53,912 bases of DNA. Origin: Chara braunii. Lineage: Eukaryota > Streptophyta > Charophyceae > Charales > Characeae. Of the stretch, positions 10,888-20,462 are shown piece after piece; position 1 is the stretch's first letter; each line of letters starts with the position of its first letter. The stretch spans positions 225,631 to 279,542 of the forward strand of contig BFEA01000657.1 in the NCBI GenBank assembly GCA_003427395.1, read 5' to 3'. Below the pieces are notes generated by a model, which was not told where the DNA came from, did not search any database, and saw nothing but the letters and a program-made list of their open reading frames with translations. Made by a program: the position numbers and the translations under genes.

Positions 10888-11319
10888 CTACCTCTGTGGT
10901 AGGTGAACCGGTGCTTCTCCGCGCTTTGGTGCTACGTGATTCGCGTTTGGTGCTACGTGGTTCGCGCTACTTGAGTTAGTGCGAGGACAACTTGAGTTGG
11001 TGCAGCGTAGATTGGTGCTCTGTCTCTCTTTCTCCCCCCCACAATGTGGGTTGGAGCTTTGCGCTCTGGTGCTACGTGCTTCGTGCTACATAAGTTGGTG
11101 CCACGGATTGGTGGAACGATTGTTGAGCCTTGTGCTACGTGCTCTCTCTCTCTCTCTCTCTCCTCTCTCTCTCACATCTTGCTCTATCCTCTCTCTCTCA
11201 TCTCTCTGCTACTTGCTAGGTGAACTTGATGGTTCTCGCTACATGAACTTGGCTTCGATCTACATTCCCACGAGTTTGGCGCAACATGAACGCACGTGCG
11301 TGCAAACCCGAGGGGGACA

Positions 11320-11361
<42 letters not shown>

Positions 11362-11446
11362 ATTCTAACTACGTGCCCTGCGGTCCAGCGAGACCTTTTT
11401 CTCAAAAAAAAAGCAAGATAAAAATGCACATGCGAGTGCACGCGCG

Positions 11447-11514
<68 letters not shown>

Positions 11515-11560
11515 GTGCCCCGCTCCCGCCCGCCCCCCCCCAACGGTCATATGTGTGAAA
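9936..11560 (+). repeat. Microsatellite and GTGCTACGTG repeat zone
   Basis: CA, CT and GA tracts (for example CT 10313-10358, GA 10432-10459, GA 10527-10573, CT 10850-10882, CT 11141-11172, GA 11322-11360, GA 11452-11510) alternate with GTGCTACGTG/GTGCTTCGTG-type segments. The block with GTGGTAGGTGAACCGGTGCT, GCTACTTGAGTTAGTGCGA and GCAGCGTAGATTGGTGCTC is present at 10590-10830 and again at 10890-11030. All long Ser/Leu or Arg/Glu frames here are translated microsatellites. Confidence 0.9.
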
Positions 11561-12242
11561 GTAGACGATGGATCAGTGAGCAACTGTAATCGCCATCATC
11601 TTGGTCTGAGAGGCGATTACGTACGGCACTCGCTCTTTTTCTTTTCTTTTCTTCAAGAGTCCTTTTAAATCTGTTAAAGGTTTAAAGACGTGAGTTGGGT
11701 TGTCTAGGCTCAAATAAAATATATATGTGGGAACGTGCTCAAGCGTGCGGGTCAGAATGAGTCAAATAAGGGCGCGGAGGCCACTCTGGCTTATTTATTT
11801 ATTTTATTTATATAATAATAAAGCAAGTTGTGCAGAAGAGCCGTGTGATGGGCGACCATCTCGCACGGTTCGGAGAGCATTTGTTACGACCGTCAAGGCT
11901 CTCGACTCTTTCTTGGTATATGCTCCGATCTGTTTCATATCTGATCCGTGGTCCGTCGACGGATGAAGTGTGAAATTGGCCGCGCGTGTGCATGGAGAGA
12001 TAAAGAGAGAGAGAGAACCCCAAATGTAACTGACTATAGGCCACCTCCCCACCCACACACACGATGTAAGTGTGGAATTTGCGCCGATCAGTTTCAAATC
12101 CGATGAATTGTGGTGTCTGCGATCGGTTTCAAATCCAATCCGTGATCCATCAGGACCCTTATATAAAATAAAAAAAAGCATGCTGCGAGCGCGCGCGCAA
12201 GAGAGATACACCTTAATCTGACTACCTACTTCTCAACCCCCC
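11561..12242 (+). repeat. Duplicated TTTCA.ATC.GATCCGTGG dispersed repeat
   Basis: The motif CCGATCTGTTTCATATCTGA then TCCGTGGTCC is seen near 11925, in degenerate form near 12088 and 12120, and again at 43785-43815. A following stretch AAAATAAAAAAAAGCA also recurs at 43826-43850. It is a dispersed noncoding repeat associated with GA tracts. Confidence 0.7.
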
Positions 12243-12582
12243 NNNNNNNNNNNNNNNNNNNNNNNNNNNNNNNNNNNNNNNNNNNNNNNNNNNNNNNNNN
12301 NNNNNNNNNNNNNNNNNNNNNNNNNNNNNNNNNNNNNNNNNNNNNNNNNNNNNNNNNNNNNNNNNNNNNNNNNNNNNNNNNNNNNNNNNNNNNNNNNNNN
12401 NNNNNNNNNNNNNNNNNNNNNNNNNNNNNNNNNNNNNNNNNNNNNNNNNNNNNNNNNNNNNNNNNNNNNNNNNNNNNNNNNNNNNNNNNNNNNNNNNNNN
12501 NNNNNNNNNNNNNNNNNNNNNNNNNNNNNNNNNNNNNNNNNNNNNNNNNNNNNNNNNNNNNNNNNNNNNNNNNNNNNNNNNN
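12243..12582. other. Assembly gap (340 N)
   Basis: All N, bounded on the right by a CT tract. Open frames crossing it are meaningless. Confidence 1.

Positions 12583-12648
<66 letters not shown>
12583..12648 (+). repeat. (CT)n microsatellite at gap edge
   Basis: 66 bp of CT directly after the N run. The gap probably represents collapsed or unreadable microsatellite. Confidence 0.97.
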
Positions 12649-12650
<2 letters not shown>

Positions 12651-12670
12651 CCAGTGCATGGTGGGATGCA

Positions 12671-13138
12671 TTGCCGTCATTCAAACCCAACGAGGTTGCG
12701 GATCAAGTTCTAACCTGGGATAACCAAGACAGGCAATTTGAGATAGATACAAAATCAGCCACTTTGTGCGACCTATACTCATGGGAGTATTTCAGTGCAA
12801 TGCTGGAAGTCACGTTCATGAGACAACCAGGCCGAAAGCACATACCCTTCGAGCAATATTGCAATAGTATGCAGGATTGCCTATCTCCTGACATCTGAGA
12901 AAGAATACTTCTTGCAAACTAAGCGGAAATTGTGGTAAGAGGGAGACAGGTGCAATCAGACTTGTCTCAGCGTGCATGCAAACAGATGACGACCAAACTA
13001 TGGGAGTATTTCAGTGCAATGCTGGAAGTCACATTCATGAGACAACCAGGCCGAAAGCACATACGCAGGATTCTCCTGATATCTGAGAAAGAACACTTCT
13101 GGCGAACTAAGGGGAAATTGTGGTAAGAGGCTGACATG
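12671..13138 (+). pseudogene. Gag-like fragment, tandemly duplicated
   Basis: A frame from 12671 reads SFKPNEVADQVLTWDNQ, then WEYFSAMLEVTFMRQPGRK. The segment from TGGGAGTATTTCAGTGCAAT through GTGCAATCAGACTTGTCTCA occurs twice (about 12781-12990 and 13001-13180), the second copy with a ~30-bp deletion. The composition suggests a retroelement gag capsid segment, but I cannot name the family. The second copy runs directly into the LTR at 13139. Confidence 0.5.
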
Positions 13139-13652
13139 TGCAATCAGACTTGTCTCAGCGTGCATGCAAACAGATGACCACCAAGCTTGGCTCTCGGCAC
13201 CCACACAAAGCTCAGAGATAAAACGTGGCCAGGAACACAGCTCAGATTCGAACTTGTCTTGATTGGCTATGGCGCACAGCGCCAGACAAGGATTCCCACC
13301 CGATCAACTGTATCCACCAGCAATTTATTCTTACACACACACACACACTAGGATCACCCTGAATGTCCCACACACTCACACACTCTGCACACACACACTC
13401 TCTACCCTTATCCTACGTGGCAGCTATGGCTGCCATCGTCCTCTTATGCTAGCTCGCAGCTAAGGCTGTGGCTTTCTCCTCTTAGCCCTATTCGTCCTCG
13501 GGCACCTGCAGACCTCCACAGCACAAGGCAGACCGACAGCGCTTCCGCACGGATCACAGGCAGAATGAATGAATGACTTGATGCTGCCTCTTTATTTATA
13601 CTTCGGATCGTCGTAATCTGCTGCCCTTGGACCTTGGGCCTGGGGTGTACAC

Positions 13653-13690
13653 CTGTCTCTTATACACATCTAGATGTGTATAAGAGACAG
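13653..13690. other. Tn5 mosaic-end junction adapter (library artefact)
   Basis: CTGTCTCTTATACACATCT is followed directly by its reverse complement, the 38-bp junction left by Tn5-based mate-pair circularisation. It is not genomic. Confidence 0.97.
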
Positions 13691-13966
13691 CACACACTCT
13701 GCACACACACACTCTCTACCCTTATCCTACGTGGCAGCTATGGCTGCCATCGTCCTCTTATGCTAGCTCGCAGCTAAGGCTGTGGCTTTCTCCTCTTAGC
13801 CCTATTCGTCCTCGGGCACCTGCAGACCTCCACAGCACAAGGCAGACCGACAGCGCTTCCGCACGGATCACAGGCAGAATGAATGAATGACTTGATGCTG
13901 CCTCTTTATTTATACTTCGGATCGTCGTAATCTGCTGCCCTTGGACCTTGGGCCTGGGGTGTACAC
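13691..13966 (+). repeat. Artefactual exact copy of 13377-13652
   Basis: These 276 bp repeat 13377-13652, and the two copies are separated only by the junction adapter. This is expected when a read through the circularisation junction is used to fill a gap. The duplication should be collapsed. Confidence 0.93.
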
Positions 13967-14346
13967 GGTCCCTCATGGTACTTGCTGACTAGACAAAGTG
14001 CACCCTGGGACTGGGTACCGCCGATTGGACTAGGTAAGACTGGGACTTCCCTTTGCTGACCGTGCTAGGACTGCCCTTTGCTGACTCAGCCGCAAACCGA
14101 CTCCGAAGACCTACGAAGAGCCAGTTCTAGAGCTTCTAGAAGGTCGTGGACTTGACCTTTCGGAAAACTGTAGCAGATACGACCTATACTAACCCTACGC
14201 CTCCCTAATCTAAAGTCGACAGGTCAAAACCTCGCGACCACACTATACGTCTTCCAGGAAAGAGGTCGTGGGTTGGGGGGGAGGTAGGTCTAGGGATCGA
14301 GCCTTGGGTTCTGCATCTGTCACCGTTGTCGGTGAAAATCGTTTCA

Positions 14347-14640
14347 GTCCCGCTGGCCTAAATTTGAGGTCCTTAGAGAATACGTCAGTGCAAGGCAGGA
14401 CCTTTAATCTTTCTTGCCCTATCGTAGGCATGGACTATGTCGGGAGTGGTCTTTAAACCATACCTCGCCCAGCTATAGAAAAAAGTCGTGGCCGTTAACG
14501 CGCCGCGACTTTCGGAGGTCGGTAGCTCCAACACCCGGTCGGTGCAAATTTGCCCCCCTGAAAAAAATCTAAAAAATAAAAAACAAACGAACGTTTTCTT
14601 CTACCCAAAAAAAAAAAAACGAAATGAAAACACCGTGACT
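14347..14640 (+). other. Post-LTR noncoding stretch
   Basis: Sequence after the LTR end. No primer-binding site matching a tRNA 3' end and no gag start were recognised. It ends in A-rich tracts. Confidence 0.4.
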
Positions 14641-14690
14641 TCACGCGGTGGGGGTGGGGAGAGAGAGAGAGAGAGATTCGAATTAGTGAA

Positions 14691-14770
14691 CGGGAATGAA
14701 TCTTCCCGGCAGCTCGGGAAAATTCATTCCCATTTTGCAGATTCAAACGGCGCGGCCACACACACACGCA

Positions 14771-14844
<74 letters not shown>

Positions 14845-14979
14845 GCAAAATTGGCTCCGCAAGGTGAGTTTGGCGCCGACTCTCTCTCTCTCTCTGTGGC
14901 CGCGCAGTTGGAATGTGCAAAACGGGAATGAATTTTCCCGTGCTGTTGGGAAGATTCATTCCCGGTTGATACTTAGAAT

Positions 14980-15041
<62 letters not shown>

Positions 15042-15057
15042 GCCAAATTTGCCACAT

Positions 15058-15092
<35 letters not shown>

Positions 15093-15137
15093 GAGAGTGA
15101 GTCGGTGCCAAATTCGCCTGGTGCAGCCAATTTTGCC

Positions 15138-15212
<75 letters not shown>

Positions 15213-15282
15213 GCCGCGCTGTTCGAATCTGGAATAAATTTTTTCGTGCTGTCGAGAAGATTCATTCCCGTTTGCTGATTCG

Positions 15283-15338
<56 letters not shown>

Positions 15339-15395
15339 ATTCAAATTAGTAAACGGGAACGAATCTTCCCAACAACACAGGAAAATTCATTCCCG
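14691..15395 (+). repeat. Four copies of a ~41-bp palindrome among GA/CT tracts
   Basis: Palindromes at 14691-14731, 14923-14964, 15231-15270 and 15354-15395 have arms like CGGGAATGAATCTTCCCG and CGGGAAAATTCATTCCCG around a 6-9 nt centre. Each is flanked by ATTCGAA-type sequence and by GA or CT microsatellite. Recurring linkers contain TCGGTGCCAAATTTGCC or its complement. Confidence 0.9.
14783..15335 (+). repeat. (GA)n/(CT)n tracts between palindromes
   Basis: GA 14787-14841, GA 14982-15036, interrupted GA 15057-15100, CT 15139-15209 and CT 15285-15335, in both orientations. They could pair with one another as long inverted repeats. Confidence 0.95.
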
Positions 15396-15480
15396 ATTTG
15401 CACATTCGAACAGCGCTGCCACACACACACACACATAGAGAGAGAGAGAGAGAGAGGCGAGTTTGGCATCGACTCTCTCT

Positions 15481-16199
15481 CTCTCCCTCTCTCTCTCTTT
15501 TGGGCTTCTTTGCTTTTCATTTTCATTTTCATTGGGGGAAGAAGAATTGTCTTTTTTTTTTTCTTTTTTTTTTTTTTACATGTACCTACCTGTAGCTCGA
15601 GGCTCGGCAAGGTTCGGGATACCGGTAGGCTGAGCCACGGGCCTTAACATCCGGTAGGTACTAGTGCTTTTAAAGTTCGTCCTCAGGTTCCTTATAAGCG
15701 AACTTATACTGTTTTTGTGGACGACCCCTACCTCCGGTTCTAAACACATCCTCTTCCACAATGCGGTCTATATCATGTGCCATCTATGTCCGACGGAATC
15801 ATCAACCGGCGGGATGGAAGCTGCTGACTTGTGACACAAGGTAGCAAATTAGACGCATCAAATAGACGCATCAAATAGACGCATCAAAGGCTGGGTATGT
15901 GTGGAGGTGTGGCAGAATTTCTACTGTGAAGGAAGGTCCATCCTCTTTACCTTTCACTTATAGGATAGGCCACTGTCCTCTACGTGGGTTACAACTTTTG
16001 TGAGATGTTTTCGTCTGAGGTGAACTCCTTTGACTTGACCCAGTCTAAATCATCTCCCTGGAACTGTGATCGCAGGCGATGCTTGTTAGCTTGCTCTTTT
16101 TTTTGTGTTGAGCTTTCCTCAAAATTTCGGTCACTCTCGCAATTTCCTTTTCATGTTGTAATGCAAACTCTCTAGTCCCGAGTGGCAGTCTCTGTATTT
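15481..16199 (+). other. Noncoding stretch with 13-bp triplicate
   Basis: No protein domain seen. At about 15850-15890 the 13-mer AGACGCATCAAAT/G is present three times in tandem. The right end approaches the integrase remnant on the minus strand. Confidence 0.5.
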
Positions 16200-17690
16200 G
16201 GTCACGTTTCAGTCCTTCAAACGGTCTGCGTGGTCAAAAGGACTTGTGAAGTTTGTTAGGAGTCCCCCAAGTAGCTAGATGAACACTGTTATTGTAGGCG
16301 CTAGCTACTTGAGGAAGCATCTCATGCTTGTTAATTGAATCTGGTCTAATGTACATCCTGTTCAGTCTGATCGTTAGTCTCTCGATGACGGCCAGATGAC
16401 ACGAGTATCTTGGAGCCATAGACTCGCATAAGTTCTTGCCAGTGCTAACTAGTAAACTGCGTATCTCTATCGCTAACTATGGATAGCGAAACACGATGTT
16501 CACTTGCCCAGGAATTGAAAAACTTTTCTATAACTAAGTCTGTGCGTGCCTCGGAAGGAACAACAATTGCATATTTGTTAAAGCGGCCTACTGGCAATGC
16601 CTACTCCTGACCCCGACATCCATAAAATCGATGGACACAGATTCTCTGGGCGCTGAAGGATTAGGCAAAGGTATGAGAAGACCCAATGGAGTTTGTGTCC
16701 TAGCTTTGTTGCGCTGGCGAAGGTCTGAGAAGACCCAATGGAGTTCGTGTCGTAGCTTTGTTGCGCTGACACACTTCACAAATGCAAACGTACTCTATAC
16801 AGTCGGCTTTCATGCCAGGCCATGTGTAGCCACATGTCAAGTTAGCTATAATGTCTTTTGCCAGCCGAACCGCCCTTCTGTATCGTGACATTCTCCTAAG
16901 ATCAAACTTTGGATCTCTTCGTTGTTGGGTATGCACAATGTGTCTACGATGTGTGTCTTCTCAAATAGTAACCTGTTCGTGGTGCGATAGTTAGGTTCAC
17001 CCTTTGGGCCCTCCTTTACTCTCTTTAGAAGGTCATTGCAGATAGGGTATTGAGCATACGCGTCTTTAACTCTTTGCTGCAGGTCGGAACGATTGCCTGA
17101 AAGTAGTCAGCTCTTCTACTTGAAGCATCTGCTACGACATTGTACTTTCCTTTAATGTGTTTCAGCTCGAAGTCAACCTGATCTATTTCTGCAGCCTGCA
17201 TAGTAAGCTTAGGTGTCATCTGCGCTTGCGTTTTCAGCCACATAAGTGTTCCGTGGTCTAAATAGAGTGCCTCCCAAGCAAGTAGTGTCTTCAATGATCT
17301 AATGCTTGCCTGAGAGCATAGAGTTCTCTCTCGTAAGTTGAGGCTGCTACTTTTTTTTGAAGGTAACCTAGCAGACATGAACTCTATGGGTTTGTACCCA
17401 TTGCCATCATCTTGCTGCAGCACCGCACCAATGCTGTACTGACTCGCGTCTTATGAACGACCGTAATTTTGTGAGCGACTGAGGAGTTCCAGTCGTGAAT
17501 TGCTGCGATCTTGCTGTCCTCAGGTCTTATGCCATCTCCATCTAAGACATGGCCCAAGTACAGGACTTCGGTCTTGGCCCATTTACACTTCTTTGCGCTG
17601 GTCTTGAAGTTTGCTTCTCGCAACTTCTCCAAGATCTACCTCAGATGAGCCGCATGCTCCATGAGGGTCCTAGTAAAGATTTTATCTTAA
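16200..17690 (-). pseudogene. Pol remnant: RT thumb, RNase H, integrase
   Basis: From 17690 down: an RT-end segment with YLGHVLDGDGIRPEDSKI (17520-17600), RNase H ending ELKHIKGKYNVVADASSRR (17110-17170), then the integrase zinc-binding segment TWPGMKADCIEYVCICEVCQ (16770-16830). An integrase core piece containing ERLTIRLNRM and VASAYNNSVHLAT follows (16290-16400). Several stops and frameshifts separate these blocks. The catalytic Asp residues of the integrase are not cleanly readable. Nonfunctional. Confidence 0.85.
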
Positions 17691-17749
17691 TATACTAATT
17701 TATCTAAATATACTAAGAGTCTAGCAATAAAACTCCCAAAGGAGCAATC

Positions 17750-18330
17750 AATAGTATGTCTCCGGCTAGAGTTAGAGCTGCGCAAGCAGTTAGACGAGCT
17801 CCTCTTGGATTAGGCCAAATTCGTCTCCATTTGGAGCGCTTGTTTTATTTGTCGGGCCTCCTTTACTCTCTTTAGAAGCTCACTTTACTCTCTTTAGAAG
17901 GTCACTTTACAGTGACCTACTAAAAACAGTTTTATTTGCCGGGCCTCCTTTGCTCTCTTTAGAAGGTCAATGCCTTTTACTCCAAATGTCTCCTGGGTTG
18001 GATCAGGCCCAGTTCATCTATGCGGGCCTCCTTTACTCTCCTTAGAAGGTCACTGTCATTGCATTGGCTACAGGGGTTTGAACGCTGTTACGATCAAGAA
18101 TGCAAAACCACTGCCCCGAATAGATGATTTGCTAGATCAGGTGCAGGGCTGCAAGTACTTTACAATGTCAGGGTACCATCAGATTGAAGTCCACCATGAT
18201 GACCAGTAAAAGATGGCGTTCATGACTAGATAGTGATCCCTTTTGGACCAACGAATGCACCGTCCACTTTTCAGCGTTGTATGAATGATTTGTTAAGTTG
18301 TGGTTAAACAGATTTGTAGTAGAGACAGCA
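17750..18330 (+). pseudogene. Reverse-transcriptase segment in opposite orientation
   Basis: The + strand carries ELRKQLDELL-like sequence (17780-17810) and then [39 protein letters not shown] and EVHHDDQ (18065-18208). Degraded FGLTNAP..FQ..M sequence follows (18240-18290). This is the fingers/palm part of a gypsy RT. It points against the flanking thumb and RNase H, so part of RT is inverted. There are stops at 18209 and beyond. Confidence 0.8.
17851..18055 (+). repeat. Four pasted copies of a ~29-bp pol segment
   Basis: CCTTTACTCTCTTTAGAAGG with flanking GGGCCT and TCA occurs near 17857, 17882 (partial), 17945 (one change) and 18027 (one change). The same string is found at 17013-17032, where its complement encodes the pol peptide NDLLKRVKEG. 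The copies lie between pieces of the inverted RT segment. Confidence 0.85.
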
Positions 18331-18399
18331 ATGTGCTAGGGAGTTATTTACTCCTGACATATGGAACAGGCAGGGCCCTCTTGGCGCCACCTGAAGGAC

Positions 18400-18622
18400 T
18401 AGGAAGCCTACACTTGTGCTTCGTAAGTGCAGTGTGGCTCCTGCTGCCTCTCCCCAATCCATTCCTAACACCATATCGAAAGGCAGATTGTCTTCAACAA
18501 GGAGAGTCAGGGAATGGAGAACTCTCTCTACCTTCTCATCTGCCTCTAGGCAGAATATGCTTGGACTCCCTCGACGTAATCCTCGATACGCATGGTGCGG
18601 TTGTCAGCGAGGATACTTTTTC
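18400..18622 (-). pseudogene. Protease C-terminal part
   Basis: The minus strand reads LADNRTMRIEDYVEGVQ from 18622 and later DNLPFDMVLGMDW (18450-18490), the C-terminal LGMDW-type motif of Ty3/gypsy proteases. Stops lie between these blocks. Confidence 0.75.
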
Positions 18623-18629
18623 CCCCCCC

Positions 18630-19110
18630 CCCTCAAAAAGCATTGTCATCTTTTTAAAAAATTGGTCCGTTTTTTCCTAGTTGGGTATTAGTGAGTGTCA
18701 GACTGCCGCGTGTCCATGGATGTTTTTGTAATAGATATATGTGACAGACCTTTCTTTGTTTCGTGGATGTTTTGCTGGCTTGTGATGGGGTGGGAACCGA
18801 CAGTCTGTAGAGTTTTCCGTCTGGTGTGGGTGAGTGATAGTCTACTTTGATTTTGGTTAAGGTAGATTATCATTTACAGTGTAATCAGTGAGGGGATTCT
18901 GCAGACTGTTGAGGGCTCAGCCTCCTGATGAGTCGGTGAAACTCCGACGAAACAGTTTGTCACAGCCCCTCGTTTGTTGTCCTCTTCTCTCTCTCTGCCT
19001 ACAGTTTACTGGGCAGTTCTGTTTGTGACAATATATATATTTTTTAAGCAGGCCATCGGGTTGCTCCAATCTGGCCACCTGGTTGCTCCAAATAGGAAAA
19101 TGGGTCCAGC
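18630..19110 (+). mobile_element. Ribozyme-bearing segment within element E
   Basis: This ~480-bp segment separates two protease pieces of element E and holds the hammerhead at 18901-18960. It has no coding capacity. A small retrozyme-like insertion would fit, but I found no clear flanking LTR pair, primer-binding site or TSD, so its boundaries are inferred. Confidence 0.45.
18901..18960 (+). ncRNA. Type III hammerhead ribozyme
   Basis: The full conserved core is present: CTGATGAG (18925-18932) and CGAAAC (18948-18953). Stem II is 5 bp, GTCGG/CCGAC, with a 7-nt loop. Stem I is GAGG/CCTC with a 6-nt loop (18911-18924). Stem III pairs 18901-18909 with 18952-18960, with G-T wobbles. The predicted cleavage site is the GTT triplet, after 18910. 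Stem III is open, giving type III topology, the type known from plant retrozymes. Self-cleavage has not been shown. Confidence 0.88.
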
Positions 19111-19129
19111 GTCTCACTGAAATCTTCAG

Positions 19130-19462
19130 AGCCTCTTTAGAACCGATTCTCTTTAGAACTGATTTTCACCATGTCTGCTGCCAGCATTGATTACCTATCT
19201 TATCGGGGATCGATTGCGCAGACCCTGTCCCACCTGGCCAAAAGATATGGTGCTTTGCCTGCCAAAACTGACTACAGGCTCTTCTAGCTTTTGGACTTTT
19301 AAGGCCAAGCTTCAACTTCTTCAGCGCTTTGCGGAATATAGCTATGCGTGGCCGCACTGTCTATAAGGGCCCGTACTCTAGCTCTAACCTTCGTTCTTCA
19401 TCTTGGCCCAGGCTGGCGTTCTCTCCTTCAGTTCTTCTGCCAGGCCTGTGAGGGAAGCGCCT
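19130..19462 (-). pseudogene. Protease N-terminal part of element E
   Basis: The minus strand reads EELKERTPAWAKMKNE (19384-19435), then a stretch aligned with SYISRRGLKKPRLGLKVQK of the copy at 3720-3785 (here KALKKLKLGLK, 19290-19330). Frames are broken. It ends at the left target-site duplication of the inserted LTR element. Confidence 0.75.
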
Positions 19463-19845
19463 AGAGTGCAATCAGACTCGTTTTCATTCACACTTTTCAT
19501 GCATGTAAACAGTAGCGCAGCAAACTGGCGACATGCGCCCACTTCAAAACTCAGAGATATGGCATCCAGATACGAGTTCACTTTCAATTGGCTATGGCGA
19601 CTCAGCGCCCAAACGACTCACTGATCACATACACCGGATCACCCTAGATATCCCAACGCGACTCTCTGAACTCGCACACACACACGCACTCACTAAACAT
19701 TAACTATGGCGGCTATGGCCGCAGTCTACCCTATCGCTATGCTACGCTCCTTCTCTCTCGCCCACTTCAGCTCCGGGCTCACGCAGGAATGAATGAAAGG
19801 TTGGGCGCTGCCTCTTGATTTATACTTCTGAAACTCGCCAACCTC

Positions 19846-19946
19846 CCTCTTCTCTTCACCTTCCTCGCCTCCTTTCACCCCGGCTTCTCTCTCCCTCACC
19901 AACCTCCCTCTTCTCTTCACCTTCCTCGCCTCCTTTCACCCCGGCT
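19846..19946 (+). repeat. 53-bp tandem duplication, CT-rich
   Basis: CCAACCTCCCTCTTCTCTTC...CACCCCGGCT occurs at 19846-19893 and 19899-19946. It lies where the 5' LTR loses similarity. Confidence 0.9.
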
Positions 19947-20172
19947 GTCTTCTTCTTGTCTTTTTTTTTTTTTTTTTGTTCGTCTCTCCTTCCTCCTCCT
20001 CGGCTATGGCTTCTGTCTCTCCCTTCTCGGTCTCTCCCTCTGTCTGGTCTCTCCCTCTGTCCGGTCTCTCTCCCTCCTTCGTTACTCCGTGGTCAAACTC
20101 CGCGGCTATGGCCGCAATCTTCATCTTCGTGGGACTGCACGACACACTTCACAGGTCAGTGACAACTAAACC

Positions 20173-20177
<5 letters not shown>

Positions 20178-20246
<69 letters not shown>

Positions 20247-20247
20247 N

Positions 20248-20307
<60 letters not shown>
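20178..20307 (+). repeat. (CT)n microsatellite with one N
   Basis: About 130 bp of CT inside the LTR element, with an undetermined base at 20247. Its length is likely underestimated. Confidence 0.97.
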
Positions 20308-20314
<7 letters not shown>

Positions 20315-20462
20315 GGTCTTCTCTGCAGGTGCGCGGCGGCTTCTCCAACCTTCAGGTCCGCTATGGCGGACTATGCCTCTCGGCGGCCACCTCTGCTATG
20401 GCGCACACTCCTACGACACACCACTCGACGCGTGGAATAGCGGGTACCAGCTCCGATACGAA

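Larger units (their letters stand above)
13139..14346 (+). repeat. LTR of TGCAATC...GTTTCA family, with artefact inside
   Basis: Starts TGCAATCAGACTTG and ends GGTGAAAATCGTTTCA, with TG...CA termini. It aligns with 20463-21401 along its length (GGCTATGGCGCACAGCGC, GCAGCTATGGCTGCC, GAATGAATGA...CTGCCTC.TTATTTATACTTC, TCCCTC.TGGTACTT, GGTCTAGGGATCGAGCC). The 1208 bp include 314 bp of spurious adapter and duplicated sequence, so the real LTR is about 894 bp. Confidence 0.8.

Noticed and set aside
9932-11583. Many Ser/Leu or Arg/Glu-rich proteins
   Set aside because: They are translations of CT/GA microsatellites in all frames and carry no domain.
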